A DNA stretch of 64,000 bases from Serripes groenlandicus (GCA_031761405.1 JASEVX010000010.1:8502486-8566485); one strand, 5' to 3'. Positions 11,855-23,290 are shown, numbered from the stretch's first letter. The notes: a model not told the origin generated them from the sequence alone. Translations and numbers: made by a program.

Positions 11855-12548
11855 TAAACAAGTGATTTAAAGCGCTCAAATCATTTGATGAAATTTGTTT
11901 CTTTAGACGCGGACCTTGTCGAAAGCACCTATCCAAAATGCAAAAGTCATCGTTAATCGTTGTCGAAGGAATAGATGGACTGAGAGAAAGAGAAAGAAAA
12001 GGCTTAGCAATGCATACTATCTTTATGAATAAGGACATGAACGAATATGTATGGACTAGCGCCTAGAATTTCGTACTAGCCGATCCTTCATTCCGATCAC
12101 TTATGCTAGCGGGCGAGTGGATGTTTACATCTCTGCCGAGAGGGAAAAAAGGGTTACAATTTACAAAGGGTAATTGCGCGGTGCAGTGCTATATTGGCGT
12201 AGTGATATCTAAATAATTGTGTACACTTTAAATATGATATTTACACTTACAAGACTTGTTATGTTCTATTATAAGCTTGAATAATCGGATTTTTTTTCGT
12301 TACTCTATGTTTGCTTTTGTGAGCATTCGTAAATTAGTCAAACCAAACATTGCACTTAATTGTTGGTGGTGAAGGGCATATACATCACGTGACTTCAAAC
12401 TCACTATGACTATGGCAGCCTCTGCGCATGCGCAAGTCTACCAATAAAAATGAATCGTGTCGGTGAAAAACCTCATCCAACTTCCAAGCGTAGTTTGCCG
12501 CACCTGTAGCAGACTACTGTTCATAACATTTTGACCATCAGGTGTTGT

Positions 12549-12690
12549 TTAACCCTTTCCCACCTGCAGACGCATTTTGACGCAATAGCAGCAGACGACT
12601 TTTGAAAACATTGTGACCAAAGGTGAAATTGCTCATGATGAGCAATTTCTCTTTTGGCCACAATGTTTTCAACTTTATACAAGAGAAAGT
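12549..12690. mobile_element. family B MITE, 3'-truncated
   Basis: Begins with a full terminus 'TTAACCCTTTCCCACCTGCA' and reaches past the central palindrome 'GAAATTGCTCATGATGAGC', then ends near 'TTTATACAAGAG'. The far terminus is missing. Confidence 0.7.
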
Positions 12691-12939
12691 TGATGCAAGG
12701 CATCAATGTCGCCGGAAAAGACTGCATTGATTTATTTATGTATTCTTGACTTTCCTTAGTCTATTCAAACATTAGGAACGTAGTTGTTGTTGTTGTTTGA
12801 CGTTGTTTACCCTCGCGCTCGGCATTAATGCCATTTGGCGAGCAGCCATCGTTATTACTACTATTATTGTTCTCGGACTATTGGTTTGCAGACTATCTAG
12901 TATATATATAGATATATATATGTATACCTATGTATATGC

Positions 12940-12941
<2 letters not shown>

Positions 12942-12989
<48 letters not shown>
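12942..12989. repeat. T48 homopolymer
   Basis: An unbroken run of about 48 T, preceded by a TA-rich stretch at 12899-12925 and a GTT run at 12783-12797. It may be the A-tail of a minus-strand retroposon or plain slippage. The exact length is likely to be sequencing-dependent. Confidence 0.8.
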
Positions 12990-13498
12990 CTGGGTTAAGG
13001 GGGCCGAGGGGATTAGTGTTATCACTATTGTTTACTATATCGTACAACATGCACATACTTATCGTTTATATAACTATTGTTTAATATATATAGTACATCA
13101 TGCACATATCTATTGTTTATAAAACTATTGTTTAATATATAGTACAGCATGCACATATCTATTGTTTTATTTGTCTATAGTTGTTGACTAATTTCCTTCA
13201 AATCTTTTGTTACATTGTTGTTAAAAACAGAAGCAAGAATAGATCTAGTTAAACGGTTGAGTTTTATCCGTGATTGTATGATTCCTTTAAATCTTTTGTT
13301 ACAATGTTGTTAGAAAATAGAAGTAAGAATAAATCTAGTAGTATTTTTAATATTTTACGGGCGCGGACGCGATATCCTACCCCCCCCCCCAATAATAACA
13401 GAATTAAACACCGCCCGCACAAAAACGTAGCGACTCCCCCCTACATGATTGAAGTCGATCAAGCCAGCCGCTTTAGCCAGTCCAGCTTGACGCTTCGT

Positions 13499-14107
13499 AG
13501 GGGGTGTACCTGTTAAAACGTTGTGTAAGATTGAAGACTCCAGGCCAGCCGCCTAACACAGTCCAGCCCGTTGTTTCATCTTTTTTTTTATTTATTTATT
13601 TATTTATTTATTTATTCTATTATTATGCATATTCAAATAATACAGCGCAATTTATAAAAATTGCTACCTTTTTCGCCAATGTCATTTGTTTGCGGTGCCT
13701 ATGATCGCACCCCTAAATATTTAATCATTGCTTAATCAATTAACGACTGGGTCTTTCGATCGCCATCACTCCGAGATACTCCTGTACAGTTTTAAGAATT
13801 TTCAAGTCTGCTAAATCAAATACAGGTCTAAAAGAAAATATATCCCTATCAAATAGGGGATACCCAGGAATCACTCCATTTAACCATTACAGGAAGAACA
13901 AAATATAGCTTATAGTCTAACCACGTAGAAAAATTATAACGGTTTATTCTTGAATTGCGCTGTCTTCCTCCCGGGCCGATGTACAGGGGGGGGGGGGGGG
14001 GGGGGGGGGGAGTGGAAAAAATGGGTTCCTGCTGCGTCCATCCGCGACTTTTTAACAGGTACACTCCCCTTTGGAATACGCATATTCAAATAATAGGAAC
14101 GTAGTAA
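13499..14107. repeat. low-complexity fold-back block with C11, (TTTA)n and G25
   Basis: A segment 'GGGGTGTACCTGTTAAAA' at 13500-13517 returns inverted at 14053-14070. 'ACAGCGCAATT' at 13642 returns inverted near 13955. The block also holds (TTTA)n at 13588-13617 and a run of 25 G at 13986-14010; a C11 run lies just upstream at about 13380. The 16-bp sequence 'GCATATTCAAATAATA' is present twice (13628 and 14080). No coding potential is evident. Confidence 0.55.
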
Positions 14108-15049
14108 TGAAAACATTTGGTTATAAATTGTATATACATACCTATACATTAGGGTATCTATAAAAAATTAACGAAATGTGTACACATTTATCTGGCTTAA
14201 ATTTAATTTTGCTGTTGTTACTTATTTAAATAATAGTATTCATTCATATAATTTCAATGTTTGTCAATCTTATTCGAATCACAAGGTAAATATCCTGGTA
14301 TTGCTTTAAAGGGAGGTAATTTGAAGAAAACAAAAGTCTTCAAAAGGAGAAATATATCAGCATTACCGTCTACAGTTTAAATTGTTCTATTGTTTGTGGA
14401 TTTAAAAATGTTCTTTTTTTCTTATTTCTACATGTACAACGAAATATTGCGGCTTCTCTTTGACGCTTTGCGTCAAACATTCGTCTTGTAGTTGTCTAAA
14501 ATAAAATAATATCACTCGCTTTTTCATATCGAAATGCGCATGCGCGAAAATCGATGTTAAAGGTCACGAAACTACACAACAGAATAGGGTCTATATTTAG
14601 CTTAGAAACAGTTCCTACTTTAGATATTCATGGATAACATTATTAAATGAATTCTACACAAATCAAGACATCTCTTTGAACATGAAAACAACATTTAGTA
14701 AGTTAAAATTGCTATTAAAAGGAGAATCCGAAATTGACCTCAATGATGACACATAAGAGTCTGCATTAGGGGGTGTTGGTTCACGTCTTGAAGGGACCAC
14801 TTTTATCTTCGTAAATAAGACAAAAAACTTAAATGCGAATGAAATAAAAAAAACTGCAAACATTAAAAAATCGGAATATTTATTTCATTTTAGATGTGTC
14901 ATTTATTAGTGTTCGTAAACAACCACAATTGTAATATGTTCAAATCATCTAGATTTGTTTCTTTCTAATAATAAGCCGCCCTCCCATGTGAATTCCGAAA
15001 AGCTATTAAAAATAGAAGTCGCGGGCTTCTGCCCGGCGACTAATTACAA
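14108..15049. other. AT-rich spacer with a Helitron-like 3' terminus
   Basis: 14437-14492 matches the terminus of the 9262-11854 insertion: the hairpin TTTGACGC...GCGTCAAA, then 'CATTCGTCTTG' and a T target. A second small hairpin (GTCGC...GCGAC-like) is at about 15017-15040. The rest is featureless. Confidence 0.5.
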
Positions 15050-15139
15050 TTGAGCTATCTTTTATGGAGATTTTTTTTTTTGACACTATGATTTTAAAGT
15101 CGTCTGCTGCAGATTTACTGTATGTGGGGAAAGGGTTAA
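15050..15139. mobile_element. family B MITE, right half
   Basis: Contains 'GTCGTCTGCTGCAGATTT' and the terminus 'GTGGGGAAAGGGTTAA'. The left half is missing. Confidence 0.65.
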
Positions 15140-15288
15140 TTAAAACTTAAACAATCATAAGGTATATTTTGCTTAATATTGATAATGTAAAGCAAGATTA
15201 GGGTTCACGAATACACAGGCTGGTCTTTTTCTGCACTATTCGCCAATAATATAATAAACTTATATTACAATTAGAAAAAAAAAGTTGT

Positions 15289-15504
15289 TTAGCCCTTTCC
15301 CACACACAACAAGTCTGAAGCACATGAATTAAAAGCATCTTACCAAAAACATGGAAATAAATTACGAATGAAAGTATTATCATTATAAAATTGGAAAAAA
15401 AATGTGGTAAAGGGGGAGATAAAGCTCGGTATGAGCAATTTCTCCTTTTGTCTTATTGTTTTCAAGAGTCGTCTGCTGCAGATGCAATGTGGAAAAGGGA
15501 TAAA
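15289..15504. mobile_element. family B MITE
   Basis: The left terminus is 'TTAGCCCTTTCCCACACAC'. The right part reads 'GAGCAATTTCTCCTTTTG', then 'GTCGTCTGCTGCAGATGC' and 'GGAAAAGGGATAA'. It is almost full length but diverged in the centre. Confidence 0.65.
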
Positions 15505-15570
15505 GTTGCGTACATTTGAATACAGTTATACCCTTATTCTGATGCATGTCTCACAAGAGTGAACCTCAAC

Positions 15571-17190
15571 ATCCCCTCTCTCATACGGTCCAAAAATGGC
15601 ATAGTGCTCAAAATCCCCTCTCTCATACGGTCCAAAAATGGCATAGTGCTCATGATCCCCTCACTTATAATCGGTCCAAAAATGGCATAGTGCTCATTAT
15701 CCCCGCACTTATAATCGGTCCAAAAATGGCATAGTGCTCATTATCCCCTCACTTATAATCGGTCCAAAAATGGCATAGTGCTTAAAATCCCCTCTCTCAT
15801 ACGGTCCAAAAATGGCATAGTGCTTAAAATCCCCTCTCTCATACGGTCCAAAAATGGCATTGTGCTTAAAATCCCCTCTCTCATACGGTCCAAAAATGGC
15901 ATATTGCTCAAAATCCCCTCTCTCATAATCGGTCCGAAAGTGACATAGTGCTCATAATCCCCTCACTTATAATCGGTCCAAAAATGGCATAGTGCTTAAA
16001 ATCCCCTCTCTCATACGGTCCAAAACTGGCATAGTGCTTAAAATCCCCTCTCTCATACGGTCCAAAAATGGCATAGTGCTTAAAATCCCCTCTCTCATAC
16101 GGTCCAAAAATGGGATATTGCTCAAAATCCCCTCTCTCATAATCGGTCCGAAAGTGACATAGTGCTCATAATCCCCTCACTTATAATCGGTTCAAAACTG
16201 GCATAGTGCTAATTATCCCATCACTTATAATCGGTTCAAAAATTGCATAGTGCTCATAATTATCCCCCCACTTATAATCGGTCTAAAAATGACAGAGTGC
16301 TCATTATCCCCTCACTTATAATCGGTTCAAAAATGGCATAGTGCTCATAATCCTCCACTTATAGTCGGTTCAAAAATGGCATAGTGCTCATTATCCCCTC
16401 ACTTATAATCGGTTCAAAAATGGCATAGTGCTCATAATCCCCTCACTTATAGTCGGTTCAAAAATGGCATAGTGCTCATTATTCCCTCACTTATAATCGG
16501 TTCAAAAATGGCATAGTGCTCATAATCCCCTCACTTATAATCGGTCCAAAAATGGCATAGTGCTCATTATCCCCTCACTTATAATCGGTTCCAAAATGGC
16601 ATAGTGCTCATAATCCCCTCACTTATAATCGGTCCAAAAATGGATTAGTGCTCATTATCCCCGCACTTATAATCGGTTCAAAAATGGCATAGTGCTCATT
16701 ATCCCCTCACTTATAATCGGTCTAAAAATGACAGAGTGCTCATTATCCCCTCACTTATAATCGGTTCAAAAATGGCATAGTGCTCATAATCCCTCACTTA
16801 TAGTCGGTTCAAAAATGGCATAGTGCTCATTATTCCCTCACTTATAATCGGTTAAAAAATGGCATAGTGCTCATTATCCCCTCACTTATAATCGGTTCCA
16901 AAATGGCATAGTGCTCATAATCCCCTCACTTATAATCGGTTCCAAAATGGCATAGTGCTCATAATCCCCTCCCTTATGGTCGGTTCAAAAATGGCATAGT
17001 GCTCATTATCCCCTCACTTATAATCGGTTCAAAAATGGCATAGTGCTCATAATCCCCTCACTTATAGTCGGTTCAAAAATGGCATAGTGCTCATTATTCC
17101 CTCGCTTATAATCGGTTCAAAAATGGCATAGTGCTCATAATCCCCTCACTTATAATCGGTTCCAAAATGGCATAGTGCGCATATTCCCCT
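15571..17190. repeat. 44-bp satellite array
   Basis: About 37 units with the core 'CGGTTCAAAAATGGCATAGT' followed by 'GCTCATAATCCCCTCACTTA'. The first third uses a 42-bp variant ('CCCCTCTCTCATACGGTCC'). Later units use the 44-bp form, and TTCAAAA and TCCAAAA versions interleave, which points to repeated higher-order duplication. It has no coding meaning. Confidence 0.9.
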
Positions 17191-17247
17191 AGATGAATTT
17201 AACCAGTAACGCCATCCTTGATTTCAGTAAGTTATGAATAGTAACGG

Positions 17248-17410
17248 TTAAACCCTTTCCCACATACAACAAATGGTTGAAGTAGATAGCAGATGTCTTT
17301 AAAAAAAATGGCAAAAATATAAAAATAAATCTGAGCATGATTATTGAATAGAGTTGCTAACATTGTGGCAAAAGGAGAAATTGCTACAGAAAGCGTCTGT
17401 ATGTGGGAAT
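17248..17410. mobile_element. family B MITE, internally shortened
   Basis: The left terminus is 'TTAAACCCTTTCCCACATAC' and the right terminus 'CGTCTGTATGTGGGAA'. The centre keeps 'TTGTGGCAAAAGGAGAAATT' but lacks the second half of the palindrome. Confidence 0.6.
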
Positions 17411-17429
17411 CTGCCAGCTTAATCAGCTA

Positions 17430-17556
17430 ATTTAAATATGAGCCGTCCCTCGAGAAAGCCAACAAATGGTCTCTGCGTAAAGTTTCCACCCGGATCAGCC
17501 TAAACATGCCGTGCAGGATTACCCGGATAGACACTTTTCGCCTCCTGTGGATTTTT
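17430..17556. mobile_element. family C element, left half (split by insertion)
   Basis: Runs from 'GAGCCGTCCCTCGAGAAAG' to 'CGCCTCCTGTGGATTTTT', where the LINE-like element begins. The missing right half resumes at 19710 with 'GTTTCAGGAATCAT'. Confidence 0.75.
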
Positions 17557-19709
17557 GGTAGACTTGCGCATGCGCAGAGGCTGCCATAGTCATAGTGAGT
17601 TTGAAGTCACGTGATGTATATGCCCTTCACCACCAACAATTAAGTGCAATTTTTGGTTTGACTAATTTACGAATGCTCACAAAAGCAAACATAGAGTAAC
17701 GAAACAAAAATATTCAAGCTTATAATAGAAAATAACAAGTCTTGTAAGTGTAAATATCATATTTAAAGTGTACACAATTATTTAGATATCACTACGCCAA
17801 TATAGCACTGCACCGCGCAATTACCCTTTGTAAATTGTAACCCTTTTTTCCCTCTCGGCAGAGATGTAAACATCCACTCGCCCGCTAGCATAAGCGAGTG
17901 GAATGAAGGATCGGCTAGTACGAAATTCTAGGCGCTAGTCCATACATATTCGTTCATGTCCTTATTCATAAAGATAGTATGCATTGCTAAGCCTTTTCTT
18001 TCTCTTTCTCTCAGTCCATCTATTCCTTCGACAACGATTAACGATGACTTTTGCATTTTGGATAGGTGCTTTCGACAAGGTCCGCGTCTAAAGAAACAAA
18101 TTTCATCAAATGATTTGAGCGCTTTAAATCACTTGTTTATAAAGCGTTTAGAATACTTTGCTTATAATAGGCAGAACGAATAACGAATAAATCTTGCAAG
18201 AAATCGATCATTTCTTTCGGCCAAAATCAGGTAAATGACCCGCGGATATTGGTTGTTACAACATAACTGATTCATCCTTTTATTCTAAATTTGTATTACA
18301 CAGTTCAAAATTAGATTTTGACAGTTTGTTCGTTATGATTTTGACGCGATTCAAGATTTTGACGCGATTATTTCGTTCATAGAGTTGATTACTAACAGAT
18401 GACTAAGTTGATGATGGAAAGAACATTAACACGTTAAGTTAAGCTAAAACATGCACAGGCAGGCGAGTGTTTCATTAGGATAAGTGCAACACTCAATTCC
18501 CAATCCTGCTTGCCCTTTAACAAATCACAACCCACCCCACAATATAAAAACTCTGCAGCAGACGAATTAAAAAAAATCTGAGCAAAGATACAGAAAATCA
18601 CATTTATTGGAAGTGTAATCATTGAATATAGTTGAAAACATTGTTGCAAAAGGAGAAAGCTTGTTATGAGCAATTCCTTCTTCTGCATCAATGTTTTCAA
18701 AAGTCGTCGGCTGCAATTACGTATGCAAGTGGGAAAGGTTTAAATAAGAAACACTTTTTCAAATGATAGTCACTTAAATAATAATGACAAAACTTTCAAA
18801 AAACAAGAAAAAGATTGTTTACAATTTAATTGAAAACATATTTAATCAAAGTTGGGAAAGTTGTCCCTTTCCGTGCTTTTTTTATGAGAGTTCAAATCAC
18901 AAGCAAAACTTATGGGACAGAGTTGACAAATAACACATTGACACAATTTCAGATTTAGGCTTTGTTTCTGTCAAACTGCTGAAGAAGACAACACTGAGAC
19001 ACACATTTTGATTAAAAGTTTATTTAAAAAAAGGAATAATTTTATTTATGATAAACAACATTACAATGATGGTGTAGAAAATACATGTCAACAATACATT
19101 TTTCAATTTGTACATTCATTGCACAGACCAAATCTTAGCAAGTTTGAAATTATGGACCTCTCAGCACATTTTTTTCTCAATTCATTACTTCTTGGCAGGA
19201 TTTTACTGCTAAAATTGATGATTTTTTTTTTATTTTTGGCCGGATTGCTCTAGCAATTCCGGTCTATAGATTGGCGATGTCTGTCTCTTCGTCAACATTT
19301 TGGTTAAAGTTTCAGGTTGAGGCAAAATCTCAGCACTGGAAAGGGTTACACACTTGAAACTTTGCCTGAAGGTAACCAGTAACAAGTTCTATTGATTTAT
19401 ATGGTTACTTTGACCTTGACCTTGGTTTGTCAATTTTCAAGGTCAAATTGCCGACAATCCGGCGTTACAGTCTTCAGCAGTTTCTTGTTAAATATGACAT
19501 AAGAAAGCCTTCCCTCAACATTTTGAAAACACCCTCAGAAGTCACCAGAATGCACCATGTTGCGTCCAGGATTTCAATTTTCTTTTTAAACATCAAGTCA
19601 AGGGTAAAATATGATGGTGGGGATTTATTTAAAATAAATATTCATATATGCACTTCTGTATCTCTTCTTAAACGATCGCAATTCTACCTCCAGTACTTTC
19701 AGTACTTTG
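17557..19709 (+). mobile_element. LINE-like element copy 2, 2.15 kb, uninterrupted
   Basis: Inserted in a family C element between 'GTGGATTTTT' and 'GATTTGTTTCAGG', with GATTT on both sides as the likely target duplication. It starts 'GGTAGACTTGCGCATGCGC' and ends with 'CAGTACTTTCAGTACTTTG', a short tandem 3' tail as in CR1-like LINEs. It matches 7622-9261 plus 11855-12445 in reverse. The reverse transcriptase block seen in copy 1 is deleted here. Open frames near 17956 and 19427 are shared between the copies but show no family I recognise beyond the flank of that block. Confidence 0.7.
18517..18744. mobile_element. family B MITE inside LINE-like copy 2
   Basis: Reverse complement of 8657-8884, at the orthologous position of the other element copy. 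Confidence 0.7.
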
Positions 19710-19845
19710 ATTTGTTTCAGGAATCATAACTCTATACCTCTATGGCCCTGAGACGGAATGTGTCGGCCCGGATCAGTCTGCGCTGACTACTGTCGAAACA
19801 TTACGCAGAGGCCATAATGTTTGTTTTCTCGCGGGACGGCTCATA
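19710..19845. mobile_element. family C element, right half
   Basis: Continues 17430-17556. It contains 'GTTTCAGGAATCATAACTC', 'CGGAATGTGTCGGCCCGGAT', 'ACATTACGCAGAGGCCATAA' and the inverted terminus 'CTCGCGGGACGGCTCATATG'. Confidence 0.75.
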
Positions 19846-19867
19846 TGCTCATATGTACATCTTTTTA

Positions 19868-19912
19868 CGAGCGCTCGCTGAGCACTCGGTGTGTTAGGAC
19901 AATCGGAATACA
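19868..19912. repeat. fragment matching the right edge of the hairpin satellite
   Basis: 'GAGCACTCGGTGTGTTAGG' and 'ACAATCGG' resemble the satellite's hairpin element plus its unique right flank at 5430-5465 ('ATCGGTGTGTTAGGACAATC'). A single unit without an array is present. It is followed by a family B terminus at 19940-19984. Confidence 0.5.
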
Positions 19913-20244
19913 CCCCGCTCCAGGTTTCGACCACATGTATAATAGTCGTCTGCTGCAGATGTGTTGTGTATGGGAAAGGATCAACTTATGTATACAATTA
20001 GTTAAAGTTGCGCTGAGGTTTACAATGATGTTTATTTAGCGAATATGTAACAATTCGCGAGAAAATACCCGCCAAATAGGTTAAATTTTACCCAGGGTTT
20101 TTCCCTCCAATTCAATACACACATCCTGATTTGGCCAACCTTATAAGCCATTTCTCATATACAGAAAATGTGCAGCACTCAACTTTGAAAACATACTAGA
20201 TTGCTTAGTCAAGCTGTGCCCCAGACCAAACCAACCTCATGGTA

Positions 20245-20505
20245 CGCCTCGGCCGTGTATTGGTAGAGCGTCCGCCTCCGGTGCGGGAGGTTCGATCCCC
20301 AGTCGGATTAAACCAAATACTTTAAAAATGGTAGTAATGGATGCCCACCTTGGCTCTCAGGGTTGCGGGGTTATCATTACGACTTACTGCCTGGTGTCAA
20401 GATAAATGAAGCAGTAGTACTGGTAACCTACCCAGGAAACGCCGTGATATAACTGAAAAGTGGTTGAAAGCGGCGTAAAACACTAAACAATCAATCAATC
20501 AATCA
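20245..20505 (+). mobile_element. tRNA-derived SINE
   Basis: The head has an A box ('GTATTGGTAGAGCG') and a B box ('GGTTCGATCCCC'). The body includes 'GGTAGTAATGGATGCCCACC'. The tail is 'GCCGTGATATAACTGAAAAG' then 'TTGAAAGCGGCGTAAAAC' and (AATC)n. It is the best-preserved member of the long SINE type; another lies at 24604-24860 and reversed ones at 36164-36395 and 46774-46945. Confidence 0.85.
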
Positions 20506-21171
20506 TATAACCTCATTGGTGACGGTGATCGATAACAATCAGTAGATATTTGGGAGGTTTGATCCCCAAACGCCTGCTAATCATCTCAACTCAACTCAAC
20601 TTTATTAACAATATTCGCGTGCGACATACAAATCATCTACGCGCAACGAGGGGGTTAAAGGGGACAACTTTGTGGGTTAAATGTTTATGTAATTCTCCAT
20701 TATTATAAGTTAAATTAATGATAGGATTTTTATTTTATTAAAATAAATAAATATGTATGACGTGTCAGATGTACACTTAAACACTTCCAAATTTTAGACA
20801 ATTGACAAAAAGATATTCGGATAAAATCTGATAGAAACGTATTGTTGAAAAGGGGCCATTGCATAAGAGGTACAATATATAAAGAGGCAACATGTTAGGC
20901 TTTTTTATCCGGTAGGCAAGATTGTGATTCTCGTCTACCGGCATTTATAAGTGTTTCGCTGTACTTTTTCTTCTCCTCTACGACTTACTCTGTAGATGAA
21001 TCCATCTAGTGCCATAGTATGGTCTCACCTGGTGTTAGTGATGCATTTGACATTAACTTGTGCATCGGCCATGTTTGAACATGGGAAATGATTTCTACAT
21101 CTTCACGATTGCCCTTAAAACCAGAAGATGACATTTTGAGTTGAATATATAATTATCAAAATGTTAGAACA
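20506..21171. other. spacer, no recognisable feature
   Basis: AT-rich. A short inverted pair, 'CGGTAGGCAAGA' at 20910 and 'TCTCGTCTACCGGC' at 20931, could be the edge of a small element. No gene is seen. Confidence 0.35.
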
Positions 21172-21354
21172 TTGTGCTCTAACTTGAATAGTATTAATGA
21201 AAATGTAGATGGTATTTTATTAAACATAGATGACTTAAAACTATTCCTTATAATAGTTGCTGATGATGCTGTTATATTCGCTAACAATCCAGTATCCCTA
21301 CAATCAATCCTTACCAACTTGTATTGCAACATTTGGCACAGGCAGGCTTTTTAA
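21172..21354 (+). pseudogene. reverse transcriptase fragment with VADDAVIF block
   Basis: The plus-strand frame contains 'LFLIIVADDAVIFANNPVSL' followed by an 'LQSILTNLY' helix. This is the catalytic Y/F-ADD block of a non-LTR reverse transcriptase with its usual downstream residues; the first residue is V in place of Y or F. About 45 residues are recognisable. Upstream and downstream polymerase blocks are absent, and a family B MITE begins at 21351. It is a dead LINE remnant. Confidence 0.75.
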
Positions 21355-21490
21355 CCCTTTTAACGCGTCTGCAGAAGACGAATTTTAAAAAACAGTGTGG
21401 CAAAAAACGAAATTGTTCATAAAAAGCTTGCCACACTATTTTTAACTCTATTCAATAACTTAAACTGTCACTTAAAGAGTTTTTCCATAG
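21351..21490. mobile_element. family B MITE, partial
   Basis: 'TTAACCCTTTTAACGCGTCT' followed by 'GAAATTGTTCATAAAAAGC' and 'ATTCAATAACTTAAACTGTC'. The right terminus is not found. Confidence 0.55.
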
Positions 21491-21758
21491 TTTGCACATC
21501 CATGTTAGGGATTCTCAGTCCATGACTGCATGAGTAGCGAACCGTATATATTCAGATCAGACTGCTGCGAGGTTGCGAACGTCTAAGGTTGGTTTTTTCG
21601 CAAAGCGACACTATCACACTGTACGTACCCTCTTCTTTAACTTTCATGAGTCCTCGAGCGATAGTAAACACAGTCTCAAAGATTGCCATATAAGTTAATG
21701 TGCTTAAGTAACGGATTTACAAAAAAATACAGAAATTCTTTGTAAATACGTGTTTACA

Positions 21759-21972
21759 TAACTCTTTCAGCGCCAAAGGCAATATTGAAGTTTTTGCAAA
21801 CAATACTGATTCAGGTGAGTCAGCTCGTATCGAGCTGTCTCACCTGAAATCAGCATTGTTTGCCTTTCAGTTATCTAAAATAGTCCAAACTTGTTTTACA
21901 TGAGAAATGGAAAGGCCCGATTTTGAACATGGAAGAGTCTACTTTAAACAATTCAGCGCTGAAAGAGTTTAA
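21759..21972. mobile_element. family A MITE
   Basis: Full-length. The ends are 'TAACTCTTTCAGCGCCAA' and 'CAGCGCTGAAAGAGTTTAA', with the internal palindrome 'CAGCTCGTATCGAGCTG' between CAGGTGAGT and TCTCACCTG. Confidence 0.8.
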
Positions 21973-22224
21973 ACATAACATTTGATATATTGTACACACA
22001 TACTTTATAGGAAGTGATGAGTTTAAGATGGTCATACCTTCAGATATTTCTAGTTTTTGAAGAACAAATACTGTAGAGAGTGGCGTAAAAAGCCGTTTTT
22101 CAACAGTATATCAATTATAGAATATACCGGTAACGTTGATCCTGACAGATGTACCGAACCTAATACAATCCCCGCTAACCTGAACTCCTAGGAGGGAAAC
22201 TATACTTGCCATTACCTATCTTTG

Positions 22225-22300
22225 ATATTTCTCAACCGGTGATCGAACCTGGATCTCCCGCATCCGAGGCGAACGCTCACGCAACTACATAAGGAAGACA
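22225..22300 (-). repeat. tRNA-like SINE head
   Basis: In the minus direction it shows a B box 'AGGTTCGATCACC' and an A-box-like segment near 'GTAGTTGCGTGAGCG'. No SINE tail was identified, and the mismatched stems argue against a functional tRNA. Confidence 0.5.
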
Positions 22301-22453
22301 ATGAAAGCGATGTAATTGGGGGGCGTTCTCACCGCCGATCTGAGTACCTCGATCAAACTCGATCATGCAGTCGTGAAAGGATCTCCCCCGGTATGCAGGG
22401 GGTCCCGCCCGGTCTGCAGCGGTCTACCTTGTCGGTAGCAGTCGGGGTTTTTA

Positions 22454-22487
22454 CACGGACTTTTTTGACATGTCAAAAAAATCCGTG
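22454..22487. repeat. 34-bp near-perfect palindrome
   Basis: The 17-nt arms CACGGACTTTTTTGACA and TGTCAAAAAAATCCGTG pair with a single mismatch and no loop. Confidence 0.8.
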
Positions 22488-22545
22488 AAGCGCTCGAGAA
22501 GCCAAGCGGTCTGGAAGCGGTCTGAAATACATCTTGTACCGCTCT

Positions 22546-22903
22546 GGTAAACTCGTGTATACTCGTGTACAAGGTCTAGTTCATCGGAAGACATCTAGTC
22601 ACATATTTTGCTGATTGTAAACTCGTGTATACTCGTGTACAAGGTCTAGTTCATCGGGAAGACATCTGGTCACATATTTTGCTTATTGTAAACTCGTGTA
22701 TACTCGTGTATAAGGTCTAGTTCATCGGGAAGAAATCTAGTTACATATTTTGCTGACTGTAAACTCGTGTATACTCGTGTACAAGGTCTAGTTCATCGGG
22801 AAGACATCTAGTCACATATTTTGCTGATTGTAAACTCGTGTATACTCGTGTACAAGGTCAAGTTCATCGGGAAGACGTCTAGTTATATATTTTGCTGATT
22901 AAT
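22546..22903. repeat. 71-bp tandem repeat, 5 units
   Basis: Units carry 'AAACTCGTGTATACTCGTGT' followed by 'AAGGTCTAGTTCATCGGGAA' and 'CACATATTTTGCTGATTG'. Spacing is 70-71 bp. Only a few substitutions separate the units, so the array is young. Confidence 0.9.
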
Positions 22904-23290
22904 AACTTCCATGATGTTGTTTCTTCGATAGTCTTTGGTCAACTGAATACCGAAAACAATACTACAGTTTTATACCTAGTCTGCTGCTATCGTGCAGCGA
23001 TCGTGCCCGATCGTACTTGGTCGGGTATATGTCAGGTAGAGGTCGAATAAAATTCCGGCTGGTCGTGTTGATCGGGTAGACATCTGGAAGGGGTCGAGTA
23101 TAGGTCGAGTAAAAGTCAGGATGTGTGTCGGCAAGTGGTTTTGAAGTAGTCTGGAAGGGTCTTGAGTTGATCGTGTATGGTCCATTAAAGGTCTGGCAGA
23201 GGTCCCCTTCGGTTGTGTAGATCCCCGACCAAACACCTGGTCGAGCCTGGTCGGGGAATTTGGTCAGTCGGGGGAGATCGAGGTACTCAG

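Larger units (their letters stand above)
7622..12445 (-). mobile_element. LINE-like element copy 1, interrupted by a Helitron-like insertion
   Basis: Reverse complement of 17557-19709. The matching parts are 7622-9261 and 11855-12445; the intervening 9262-11854 is absent from the other copy. In the minus direction it starts 'GGTAGACTTGCGCATGCGC' and ends in the repeated tail 'AGTACTTTCAGTACTTTG'. It includes a reverse transcriptase fragment at 7657-7788. It sits inside a 97-bp tandem unit and is flanked by an 'ATAAA' direct repeat, a plausible target duplication. A diverged third relative is at about 34240-34590. Confidence 0.7.

Noticed and set aside
15571..17190. CRISPR-like regular array
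   Set aside because: The units are contiguous and there are no unique spacers between identical repeats. The host is an animal and no cas gene exists.
20245..20320. tRNA gene candidate
   Set aside because: The A and B boxes are present, but the cloverleaf stems do not close and a SINE body and tail follow directly.
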